A DNA stretch of 5,739 bases. Source: Rickettsiales bacterium. GTDB taxonomy: Bacteria; Pseudomonadota; Alphaproteobacteria; Pelagibacterales; Pelagibacteraceae. Positions 1-5,739 of the stretch are shown here, piece after piece (positions within the stretch are counted from its first letter, which is position 1; each line of letters starts with the position of its first letter). The notes below the pieces were generated by a model. It saw only the letters and a list, made by a program, of their open reading frames with translations. It ran no database searches and was not told the DNA's origin. The translations under genes and the position numbers were made by a program. The DNA is taken from the NCBI GenBank assembly GCA_005801485.1, contig SYDM01000054.1, positions 1 to 5,739 on the forward strand, written 5' to 3'.

Positions 1-768
1 GGGCCTCAGTGGATAAGAAATGGCGGTGGAGATTTTACTGAAAAAAATATGTCGATCGCTATTGATGGGAGCCTTAAAAGGCTTCAAACAGATTATATCG
101 ATCTTTATCAATTACATTGGCCAGAACGAAATACAAATTATTTTGGTAAAAGAAATTATACACACGATCCAAAAGAAGATAAGTGGAATGATTTGGAGTC
201 TGTTCTAAAAGGTTTAAAAAAATTTGTTGATCAAGGAAAAATTAGATACATCGGGATTTCAAATGAAACACCTTGGGGTTTTGCAAAATTTTTGGAAATA
301 TCGAACGCCCTTAAATTACCAAGAATAGTTTCAGTGCAAAATCCTTATAACTTATTAAATAGAGCCTATGACATAGCGATGTCAGAAATTTCTTGTCGAG
401 AAAAAGTAGGTCTACTTGCTTACTCTCCTCTTGCGTTAGGCTACTTGTCTGGAAAATATAGAAATAATCAAATGCCAAAAAAATCTAGAATTAGTTTATA
501 TGGACATTTTTGGACTAGATATAAAGAAGATAATGCCAAAAAAGCAGTTGAAGATTATTATAATCTAGCAAAAGAAAATGGGCTTACTTTAGCTCAAATG
601 ACTCTAGCTTTTATAAATTCTAGACCTTTTATGACAAGCAATATTATTGGTGCAACAACAATGGAACAACTTAAAGAGAATATTGGAAGTATAGATATTG
701 AACTTAGCCATGAAATCGTCGATAAAATTAATTTAATTCATGCCAACAATCCAAATCCAACTCCGTAA
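1..768 (+). CDS. Aldo/keto reductase, Tas-like (3' part; start lies upstream of window)
   Basis: This is the C-terminal 255 residues of an NAD(P)H-dependent aldo/keto reductase, a cytosolic TIM-barrel enzyme that reduces carbonyl compounds. The reading frame is open from base 1, so the 5' end is cut off by the window. An internal ATG at 49 is not the true start, because the protein before it already fits the family. Counting from the first visible residue, landmarks are SLKRLQTDYIDLYQLHW (24-40), with the catalytic His at about 39; GISNE (85-89); QNPYNLLNR (113-121); SPLALGYLSGKY (142-153); and the C-terminal cofactor-binding stretch IIGATTMEQLKENI (215-228). The insert WPERNTNYFG after the His resembles E. 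coli Tas, whose length of roughly 346 residues suggests about 90 are missing here. The Asp, Tyr and Lys of the catalytic tetrad would lie in that missing part. The physiological substrate cannot be told from sequence. The family assignment is secure; the Tas subfamily is likely. Confidence 0.93.
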   Translation, partial: GPQWIRNGGGDFTEKNMSIAIDGSLKRLQTDYIDLYQLHWPERNTNYFGKRNYTHDPKEDKWNDLESVLKGLKKFVDQGKIRYIGISNETPWGFAKFLEISNALKLPRIVSVQNPYNLLNRAYDIAMSEISCREKVGLLAYSPLALGYLSGKYRNNQMPKKSRISLYGHFWTRYKEDNAKKAVEDYYNLAKENGLTLAQMTLAFINSRPFMTSNIIGATTMEQLKENIGSIDIELSHEIVDKINLIHANNPNPTP

Positions 769-778
769 TGCTCAAATC

Positions 779-795
779 ATTGAAATTATTTCAAT
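779..795. repeat. Perfect 8-bp inverted repeat between the reductase and IalB-family genes
   Basis: ATTGAAAT and ATTTCAAT flank a single T, giving a 17-base palindrome inside the 46-base gap between two + strand genes. As RNA it could fold into a 7-bp stem with a 3-base loop, but the stem is AT-rich and no clean U-tract follows. It could be an operator, a weak transcript-end hairpin, or a chance product of low GC. The repeat is directly visible; any function is inference. A TATAAA hexamer at 800-805 lies just downstream, only nine bases before the next ATG. Confidence 0.4.
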
Positions 796-814
796 TTAGT
801 ATAAAAATAAATTT

Positions 815-1315
815 ATGTTATTCAAAAAACTTTTAACTTTAATTTTTCTATTAACATTCGCTTTTAATTCTTTTGCTAATACACCAACTTCAACTGGTAT
901 ATTTAAAAATTGGGAGAGCTTCACAGCTGAAATGGAAGGGAAAAAAATTTGTTTTGCCCAAACTATACCTTCAAAAAGAGCTCCAGATACAATTACGAGA
1001 GAACAGTCAAAATTATTTGTAACTTTTAGGCCGTCAGAAAATATTAAAGATGAAGTTAGCTTAACAAGTGGCCATGACTATAAAGCTTCAACGGTAATAG
1101 CTAGTTCAGGGAGCACAAACTATTCGCTTTTTTCAGAAAAAAATTTTGCATGGATACTTAACGACCAAGAAGAAAAACAATTTATTGATGTGATGAAAAA
1201 ATCTACAACTATAATTGTAAAAGCAAAAACGCTGCAAAATGCTGAGACTGCAGATTACTACTCTATGATGGGTTTCACTAAAGCATATAATGAAGCTAAG
1301 AAAAACTGCACTTAA
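815..1315 (+). CDS. Secreted invasion-associated locus B (IalB) family protein
   Basis: This encodes a 166-residue exported protein of the IalB family, which is common in alphaproteobacteria and named after a Bartonella invasion gene. The name should not be read as virulence here, since most members are in free-living species and have no defined role. A classic signal peptide is visible: MLFKK, a hydrophobic run to about residue 18, then SFA before Asn22, so cleavage after Ala21 is likely and the mature product would be periplasmic. Family-like landmarks are W33 in KNWESF, C46 in KKICFAQ, FVTFRP (68-73), DEVS (79-82), FAWILN (111-116), MKKSTTIIVK (127-136) and DYYSMMGFTKAY (147-158), with C165 next to the end. 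C46 and C165 could form a disulfide. The ATG at 815 is chosen because it gives a complete signal peptide. No Shine-Dalgarno sequence precedes it. argG follows after three bases. Confidence 0.85.
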   Translation: MLFKKLLTLIFLLTFAFNSFANTPTSTGIFKNWESFTAEMEGKKICFAQTIPSKRAPDTITREQSKLFVTFRPSENIKDEVSLTSGHDYKASTVIASSGSTNYSLFSEKNFAWILNDQEEKQFIDVMKKSTTIIVKAKTLQNAETADYYSMMGFTKAYNEAKKNCT

Positions 1316-1318
1316 TCA

Positions 1319-2500
1319 ATGAAAAAAATAGTTTTGGCCTATTCAGGAGGGCTTGATACCTCGATTATTTTAAGATGGCTGCAAGAAAATTATAAAGCAG
1401 AAGTCATCGCCTATACTTCGGATATAGGACAAGTTATTGATAAAAAAAAAATTATTAGAAATGCAAAAAAATTAGGTGTTAAAAAAATAATTATCGAAGA
1501 TTTAAAAAATGTTTTTGTAAAAGATTACGTTTTTCCAATGTTAAGAGCTCATGCTTTATATGAAGGAACTTATTTACTAGGTACCTCGATTGCAAGACCA
1601 TTAATTGCAAAAAGACAAATAGAAATAGCAAAGAAATATGGAGCCTATGCAGTTTCTCATGGCGCTACGGGTAAAGGAAATGATCAAGTAAGATTTGAAT
1701 TAGGTTATGCTTTTTTTGGAAAGAAAATTAAAGTCATTGCACCGTGGAGAGAGTGGAAGTTAGCCTCTAGAACAGATTTAATAAAATACGCAAAAAAAAA
1801 TAATATTCCTATACCGAGTGATAAAAAAGGAGCTCCGCCTTTCTCGGTAGATGATAATCTTTTTCATACTTCCACGGAAGGTAAAGCTTTAGAAGATCCA
1901 AAAAACTCTGCACCGGAATATATTTTTCAAAGAACTGTCTCTCCAGAAAAAGCACCAAATAAAAAAACAATAGTTAAAATTGGTTTTAAGAATAGTGAGC
2001 CTGTTTCAATTAATGGAAAAAAACTTAGCCCAGCAAACTTATTAGAAAAATTAAATCAGATCGGTGGTAAAAATGGTGTAGGCAGAGTCGATCTTGTTGA
2101 AAATAGATTTATTGGAATTAAATCTAGAGGAGTTTATGAAACACCAGGTGGCACATTACTTTATGCAGCACATAGAGCGATAGAGTCAGTTACTTTAGAT
2201 AAACAAACTATGCATGAGAAAGAAAGGATTATGCCTTTATACGCTGAGCTTGTTTATAATGGATATTGGTTTTCAAAAAAAAGGCTTAATTTTCAAAGAA
2301 TAGTTGATAAAAATAAAAATAAAGTTAATGGAACCGTTAGTCTAAAAGTATACAAAGGAAATGTTACTATTGTGTCAAGAAACACATCAAGTAACGCATA
2401 CTCAATGAAAAAAGTTTCATTCGAAGAAAACAAATCATTTAATAAAGCTAAAGTTGAAAGATTTATTAAATATCATTCAAAACAGTTAAATAAATCATAA
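1319..2500 (+). CDS. argG: Argininosuccinate synthase
   Basis: ArgG joins citrulline and aspartate, using ATP (released as AMP and PPi), to make argininosuccinate, the penultimate step of arginine synthesis in the cytosol. At 393 residues it is full length for the short bacterial form of about 400. The N-terminal nucleotide-binding domain begins with the PP-loop AYSGGLDTS (7-15). Further family motifs are YEGTYLLGTSIARPL (81-95), HGATGKGNDQVRFE (114-127), APWREW (141-146), FSVDDNLFHTSTEGKALEDP (175-194) and, in the synthetase domain, ENRFIGIKSRGVYETPGG (261-278). The start is at the family-typical position, only three bases after the IalB-family stop, so the two are probably co-transcribed. 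argH is not in the window. Oddities are Val39 after DIGQ, where many relatives have Gly, and long A-tracts, including ten A's encoding Lys42-44 and nine at 1792-1800. Confidence 0.98.
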   Translation: MKKIVLAYSGGLDTSIILRWLQENYKAEVIAYTSDIGQVIDKKKIIRNAKKLGVKKIIIEDLKNVFVKDYVFPMLRAHALYEGTYLLGTSIARPLIAKRQIEIAKKYGAYAVSHGATGKGNDQVRFELGYAFFGKKIKVIAPWREWKLASRTDLIKYAKKNNIPIPSDKKGAPPFSVDDNLFHTSTEGKALEDPKNSAPEYIFQRTVSPEKAPNKKTIVKIGFKNSEPVSINGKKLSPANLLEKLNQIGGKNGVGRVDLVENRFIGIKSRGVYETPGGTLLYAAHRAIESVTLDKQTMHEKERIMPLYAELVYNGYWFSKKRLNFQRIVDKNKNKVNGTVSLKVYKGNVTIVSRNTSSNAYSMKKVSFEENKSFNKAKVERFIKYHSKQLNKS

Positions 2501-2521
2501 AAGTCTGATACGATTCCATTA

Positions 2522-2908
2522 ATGAACCAAGCGATTCGAAATATTCAACTTACCGCAGTCATTGCAGTTTTAATTGCAACTGTAATTGCATTTTTTGTAG
2601 AGCTGTCAGTTATGTATCAAACAAAAAATATTGGACTAGCTGATTTATTATTGATGTTTATCTATATAGAAGTTCTTGGTTTAGTTAGATCTTATTGGGA
2701 AACAAGAGCGGTTAGAATTACATATCCGCTGGTCATAGCCATCACTGCGCTAGCTAGATTTATAATTCTTCAAGATAAGAATAGTGATCCAACAAATTTA
2801 ATATATATCTCTCTTGCTATATTGATTGTAGCAATAGCAACAGTTGTTATTAGATTTAGAAATAGTAGATATCTTAAGCTAGATCCTTCAAAGTCTGCTG
2901 ATCTTTAA
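2522..2908 (+). CDS. PsiE-family (phosphate-starvation-inducible-like) inner-membrane protein
   Basis: This encodes a 128-residue integral membrane protein. Four hydrophobic segments can be read at about residues 9-31, 40-57, 66-83 and 93-111, with a short basic and polar tail. The central block resembles the PsiE family: LLLMFIYIEVLGLVR (42-56), a YWE turn near 58-60, then ITYPLVIAITALARFIIL (66-83). E. coli psiE is induced by phosphate starvation, but the biochemical role of the family is unknown and nothing here shows a Pho-type operator. The ATG lies 21 bases after the argG stop, in a gap too short for a convincing promoter, so read-through from argG is likely. Its last 35 bases overlap the 3' end of folD on the opposite strand, placing its C-terminal residues in shared sequence. 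The family call is good; the function is open. Confidence 0.82.
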   Translation: MNQAIRNIQLTAVIAVLIATVIAFFVELSVMYQTKNIGLADLLLMFIYIEVLGLVRSYWETRAVRITYPLVIAITALARFIILQDKNSDPTNLIYISLAILIVAIATVVIRFRNSRYLKLDPSKSADL

Positions 2909-3731
2909 AACACTCGATAGTATTTTTTAATAAACACGCAATCGTCATAGGTCCTACTCCTCCTGGTACTGGAGTTATCGCTTTAACTTTCTTTTTGACA
3001 GCTTCAAAATCAACATCACCAACTAATTTATCTCCAACTTTATTTATCCCTACATCTATAATAATTGAATTCTTTTTAACCCAATCACTTTTAACCAGAT
3101 TAGCAATACCAACAGCTGCAACTAAAATATCTGCTTTTTGACATTCGCTTTTTAAATTTTTTGTTTTTGAGTGAACAACTGTAACTGTGCAATTCTCTTT
3201 AAGAAGTAATTGAGCCATAGGTTTGCCATTTAAATTAGATCTTCCTATAATAACCGCATGTTTTCCTGATAATTTTTTTTCTACTTTCTTGATCAAAAGT
3301 AAGCAGCCAAGTGGCGTACAAGGAATAATAGATTTATAACCAGAAGATAAATTTCCAACATTAATAGGGTGAAAACCATCAACATCTTTTTTTGGATGAA
3401 TGGCGTTTATAATTTTTTCTTTACTTATTTGCTTAGGCAAAGGCAGCTGAACTAAAATACCAGAAACATTCTTGTTTTTATTTAGTTCTTTTATTTTGTT
3501 TAAAACTTTTTTTTCTGTAATATTTTTTTTGTATTTTATAACTTTGGAATTAATACCAACTTCTCTAGAGTTTTTTTCTTTGTTTTTTACATAAATTTTA
3601 CTTGGAGCAAAATCACCAATTAAAATTACAGATAAACTAGGAACTTTATTATATTTTTTTTTTAGTGAAGAAATTTCTTTTTTAATTTCTTTGGTTAATG
3701 ATTCTGCTTCTTTTTTTCCGTCTATGATCAT
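2874..3731 (-). CDS. folD: Bifunctional methylene-THF dehydrogenase / methenyl-THF cyclohydrolase
   Basis: FolD interconverts 5,10-methylene-, 5,10-methenyl- and 10-formyl-tetrahydrofolate, usually with NADP(H), feeding purine and formyl-Met synthesis. The 285-residue length is normal. The N-terminal catalytic domain shows SKIYVKNK (44-51) with the catalytic pair Tyr47 and Lys51, GILVQLPLP (91-99), KDVDGFHPINVGNL (115-128) and PCTPLG (137-142). The Rossmann domain shows the dinucleotide-binding GRSNLNGKPMAQLL (163-176), DVGIN (226-230), GDVDF (238-242) and the C-terminal signature ITPVPGGVGPMT (252-263). Asn168 stands where many relatives have Val in the SNIVGKP motif, a tolerated variation. 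The ATG is three bases after the YggT-like stop, so it looks like the last gene of the hemC operon. Ten A's encode the end of Leu23 and Lys24-26. Its 3' end overlaps the PsiE-family gene. Confidence 0.98.
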   Translation of the reverse strand: MIIDGKKEAESLTKEIKKEISSLKKKYNKVPSLSVILIGDFAPSKIYVKNKEKNSREVGINSKVIKYKKNITEKKVLNKIKELNKNKNVSGILVQLPLPKQISKEKIINAIHPKKDVDGFHPINVGNLSSGYKSIIPCTPLGCLLLIKKVEKKLSGKHAVIIGRSNLNGKPMAQLLLKENCTVTVVHSKTKNLKSECQKADILVAAVGIANLVKSDWVKKNSIIIDVGINKVGDKLVGDVDFEAVKKKVKAITPVPGGVGPMTIACLLKNTIECFKDQQTLKDLA

Positions 3732-3734
3732 TTT

Positions 3735-4025
3735 CTAAAATACTAGTTTATTGAAAATTTCATTAATAAAATTTCTTAAAAAAATTAAACCAAGAATAAG
3801 TATTACTGGAGAAATATCTACAGATCCTAAGTTTGGAGTATACCTTCTTATAAATCTTAAAGCAGGATCTGTTAATCTGTAAGTTGTCTCTAAAATCAAA
3901 TAAACAAAGCGATTACTTGTGTTGATAACGTTGAAGGCAACTAACCAACTTGCAACTGCGTTTATAATTAAAATCCAAATATACAATTCTACAATTTGAT
4001 TAAATAAAATAAGGAGAGAATTCAT
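3735..4025 (-). CDS. YggT-family small inner-membrane protein
   Basis: This encodes a 96-residue protein with one YggT repeat. Two hydrophobic segments are visible, at about residues 4-30 (including LYIWILIINAVASWLVAF) and 72-86 (SPVILILGLIFLRNF). Between them lies the family signature: NVINTSNRFVY, YRLTDPALRFIRRYTPNLG and VDISP. E. coli YggT has two such repeats; the single-repeat form is usual in alphaproteobacteria. The family has been linked to osmotic or ion tolerance and to cell-division or membrane organisation in different lineages, but no activity is established. It sits five bases after the hemD stop and three before folD, so it is co-transcribed with both. In many genomes yggT lies near folD, sometimes with a yggU-type gene between them; no such gene is present here. 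Confidence 0.92.
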   Translation of the reverse strand: MNSLLILFNQIVELYIWILIINAVASWLVAFNVINTSNRFVYLILETTYRLTDPALRFIRRYTPNLGSVDISPVILILGLIFLRNFINEIFNKLVF

Positions 4026-4030
4026 TAATT

Positions 4031-4729
4031 TTAGTTTTTTAATTTTATCATTTCGTCTCCAGGTGTAAAAATTTCAATTTTTTTCCAACCTTGAGATTTA
4101 AAAATACTTGCAACTTTTTCACTTATACACATAACAGTGGATTGTGTCATTAATGGACCTAGCGAATAATTTTTAACAATAGCAACAAAACTTTCAGCGC
4201 TTCTAGATGAGTAAATATAAATGAGATCTGGGGGATAAAGTTCAATTAATTTTTTATTCTCATTATTTAAATCAAGAATGAGTTCGGAGTGGTAATTAAT
4301 TATTTTTTTTACTTTTATTCCTTCTTTTTTCAACTCAGAATCTAAATTATAAGCAATATAATCCCCACAAAAATAGGCAAGTACTGAATTTATATTTATT
4401 TTATCAGAGATCATAATTAAATTTTTTAATGCATTCACCGTACCGCCAGCTGAAGAGGTATTTTTAAAACCGGCTTGTCTTGCAATTTTTTCTGTTAATG
4501 ATCCAACACAAAAACAATGCAGATTTTTATTAGTAGAATTTAATTTAAGATTTCTTATAGCGTTAGCGCTTGTAAAAATAAAAGCATCAAACTCATTTGG
4601 ATTAATAGGATCTATGTTTGAAGGTAAAATTTTTAAAGTTGGTAAATGAATAATTCTATGGCCAAGTGTGAAAAGCTTTTCCATTAAGTCCTCAGCATCT
4701 ATTAATGGTCTTGTAATTAAAATATTCAT
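4031..4729 (-). CDS. hemD: Uroporphyrinogen-III synthase
   Basis: HemD closes hydroxymethylbilane with inversion of ring D to give uroporphyrinogen III, the branch point for heme and other tetrapyrroles. The 232 residues match the normal size of about 240. The family is poorly conserved, but the expected landmarks are present: ILITRP at the N-terminus (3-8), FTSANAIRNL (52-61), CVGSLTEKIARQAGF (74-88), AGGTVNAL (94-101), YHSEL (146-150), YIYSSRSAESFV (171-182), CISEKVASIFKSQGW (201-215) and a terminal PGDEM (223-227). Position alone is also strong evidence: its ATG overlaps the hemC stop in an ATGA, so translation is probably coupled to HemC, whose unstable product HemD must quickly use. The low sequence conservation is normal for this family. 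Confidence 0.94.
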   Translation of the reverse strand: MNILITRPLIDAEDLMEKLFTLGHRIIHLPTLKILPSNIDPINPNEFDAFIFTSANAIRNLKLNSTNKNLHCFCVGSLTEKIARQAGFKNTSSAGGTVNALKNLIMISDKININSVLAYFCGDYIAYNLDSELKKEGIKVKKIINYHSELILDLNNENKKLIELYPPDLIYIYSSRSAESFVAIVKNYSLGPLMTQSTVMCISEKVASIFKSQGWKKIEIFTPGDEMIKLKN

Positions 4730-5646
4730 TTATTTTTTGTAAAGTGATGGCCAGCTAAATTTAAAATTTTTTCGCCAGTTATTTTGCCAATATTTACGGC
4801 ATCATCTTCTTTGCCCTTCATTTGATGAGTAAAAAAGAAATTCCCGTTATCTGAAAAAAGTTGAGTTGATAAAACTAATTCTTTATTTTTAATCATGGCT
4901 AGTCCGCCAACAGCAGTGTCACAATCACCACCAATCGTTTTAAGAAAATTTCTTTCTGCCAAAGCACATAGTCTGGTAGTTTTATGATCAATTTTTTTAA
5001 GTAAATTATTTATAAAAGTATCTTCCTTTCGACATTGAACAGCAATAACACCTTGCCCTACGGCTGGTAACATTTCATCTTGAGAAAATATTTGTTTAAC
5101 GTGTTCTTCTAATTTTAAAGTTTTAATTCCAGCAAGAGCAAGTACTATTCCATCATACAAACCATCTTTAAGTTTTTGAATTCTAGTATCAACGTTCCCT
5201 CTAATATTTTTAACTTTTGTTTCTTTATTTAACTTTTTTAATTGCAGGTCTCTCCTTCTAGAACTTGATCCTATTATGCCACTTTTTAGTTCATGAATAT
5301 TTTTAAATTTGAGACTAATAAATGCATCTCTTGGATCGTTTCTCTCCAGATAGGCAGCAATAGTAAGCGACTCTATTTCTTCTGAGGCCATATCTTTTAA
5401 AGAGTGAACCGCTATATCTATTTTTTTTTCTAAAAGATTTTCCTCAATCTCTTTACAAAATAAATTTTTTCCTCCTATTTCTGATAGTTTTTTATCATGA
5501 AAGATATCTCCTGAAGTTTTAATAGTTTCAACTTTGATTAAATCATCGGATAAGCTTGCTTCTTTATCTAATATAAGTTTTTTCACTTTAGCCGCATAAG
5601 CTAATGAAAGTTTGCTACCTCGAACTCCAATTACAATTTTTTTCAT
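4726..5646 (-). CDS. hemC: Hydroxymethylbilane synthase (porphobilinogen deaminase)
   Basis: HemC polymerises four porphobilinogen molecules into linear hydroxymethylbilane on a covalently bound dipyrromethane cofactor. The 306 residues are the usual length. Visible features are GVRGSKLSLA (7-16) with Arg9; KTSGDIF (43-49); VHSLKDM (80-86) with the catalytic Asp85; GSSSRRRDLQL (126-136) with the substrate-binding Arg130-132; IRGNVDTRIQKL (148-159) with Arg149 and Arg155; PAVGQGVIAVQ (194-204); and the cofactor loop GGDCDTAVGG (239-248). Cys242 in this loop should carry the cofactor. The loop has Ala where many HemC proteins have Pro after the Cys, and an Asp before the Cys. It is the first gene of the minus-strand cluster, with its start 61 bases from the divergent tsaD start and no Shine-Dalgarno sequence. 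The ATG is the family-typical start (MKKIVIGVRGS). Confidence 0.98.
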   Translation of the reverse strand: MKKIVIGVRGSKLSLAYAAKVKKLILDKEASLSDDLIKVETIKTSGDIFHDKKLSEIGGKNLFCKEIEENLLEKKIDIAVHSLKDMASEEIESLTIAAYLERNDPRDAFISLKFKNIHELKSGIIGSSSRRRDLQLKKLNKETKVKNIRGNVDTRIQKLKDGLYDGIVLALAGIKTLKLEEHVKQIFSQDEMLPAVGQGVIAVQCRKEDTFINNLLKKIDHKTTRLCALAERNFLKTIGGDCDTAVGGLAMIKNKELVLSTQLFSDNGNFFFTHQMKGKEDDAVNIGKITGEKILNLAGHHFTKNK

Positions 5647-5707
5647 TATTAATTTATATTTTTAAGAATTTTATTTTATACTATTCTTATATTGAGTTCA
5701 TAAATTA
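5647..5707. promoter_or_regulatory. Divergent promoter region between hemC and tsaD
   Basis: This 61-base gap must hold the start signals for the hemC operon on the minus strand and probably for tsaD on the plus strand. On the + strand TATACT (5677-5682) is one base off the -10 consensus TATAAT. On the minus strand TATAAA occupies 5680-5675, so the two candidate -10 boxes overlap. Neither has a convincing -35 at 17 bases; the best are TTATAT at 5654-5659 (+) and TTATGA at 5703-5698 (-), each a weak match. The region is so AT-rich that TATA-like hexamers arise by chance. That a promoter lies here is likely from gene layout; the exact boxes are guesses. Confidence 0.4.
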
Positions 5708-5739
5708 ATGAAAAAAAATATTACATTCCTTGGAATAGA
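5708..5739 (+). CDS. tsaD: tRNA N6-threonylcarbamoyladenosine transferase TsaD (first ten codons, cut by window end)
   Basis: Only the start is present: MKKNITFLGI plus two bases (GA) of the next codon, which would be Glu or Asp. TsaD (formerly Gcp) transfers the threonylcarbamoyl group to A37 of ANN-decoding tRNAs, together with TsaB and TsaE. Its proteins typically begin with a short strand ending LGIE before a SCD motif, which fits what is visible. The divergent placement next to hemC is a recurring alphaproteobacterial arrangement and is the main support. Eight A's follow the ATG. The identification rests on ten residues and context, so it should be confirmed with the downstream sequence. 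Confidence 0.7.
   Translation, partial: MKKNITFLGI

Noticed and set aside
20..208. A 62-codon open frame on the + strand overlapping the reductase
   Set aside because: It lies wholly inside the well-supported aldo/keto reductase in another frame and shows no recognisable domain, so it is a shadow.
800..805. TATAAA as a -10 box for the IalB-family gene
   Set aside because: TTGAAA at 780-785 would be the -35, but the spacer is only 14 bases and the hexamer is nine bases from the ATG. In DNA this AT-rich it is not distinguishable from chance.
2501..2521. Promoter or terminator between argG and the PsiE-family gene
   Set aside because: The 21-base gap contains no inverted repeat, T-tract or paired -35/-10 elements.
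2907..2926. Possible terminator hairpin after the PsiE-family gene (AAAACACT / CGAT / AGTATTTT followed by T's)
   Set aside because: The stem is nearly all A-U with a C-A mismatch and lies inside the folD coding sequence, where it is explained by codons for the C-terminus. It is too weak to annotate.
1..5739. A previously undescribed biological system, such as a defence cassette, mobile element or repeat array
   Set aside because: Every gene belongs to a known family of mostly housekeeping type, base composition looks uniform by eye, and there are no direct-repeat arrays, transposase or phage-like genes, or large unexplained gaps.

Overview
This window is a very AT-rich, gene-dense stretch of ordinary chromosome. 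The organism is most likely a SAR11-type (Pelagibacterales) or closely related streamlined marine alphaproteobacterium. The reasons are the strong AT and lysine bias, the near absence of intergenic DNA, the alphaproteobacterial hemC/tsaD divergent arrangement, and ArgG and FolD sequences that resemble SAR11 versions as I remember them. No database search was run, so the taxonomic call is inference. There are no mobile elements, CRISPR arrays, tRNAs or rRNAs, and no stretch longer than about 60 bases lacks a gene.

The left half (1-2908) is read from the + strand. It holds the 3' part of a Tas-like aldo/keto reductase (start outside the window), a secreted IalB-family protein, argininosuccinate synthase (argG), and a four-helix membrane protein of the PsiE family. 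The gaps are 46, 3 and 21 bases, so some or all of these may be co-transcribed. A perfect 8-bp inverted repeat lies in the 46-base gap and is the only notable intergenic structure on this side.

The right half (2874-5646) is a compact minus-strand cluster, transcribed hemC, hemD, yggT-like, folD. Its junctions are a 4-base overlap, a 5-base gap and a 3-base gap, as in a single operon. hemC and hemD make consecutive enzymes of tetrapyrrole (heme) synthesis: hydroxymethylbilane synthase and uroporphyrinogen-III synthase. folD supplies one-carbon folates. The YggT-like protein is a small membrane protein of uncertain role. The 3' ends of the PsiE-family gene and folD overlap convergently by 35 bases. 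At the far right, a 61-base divergent region separates hemC from the first ten codons of tsaD on the + strand, which runs off the window.

All the complete genes look intact and of normal family length. I found no evidence for a new biological system. The points worth a second look are small: the convergent overlap, the shared divergent promoter region, the lack of Shine-Dalgarno sequences, long A-tracts inside essential genes, and two residue changes in conserved motifs.
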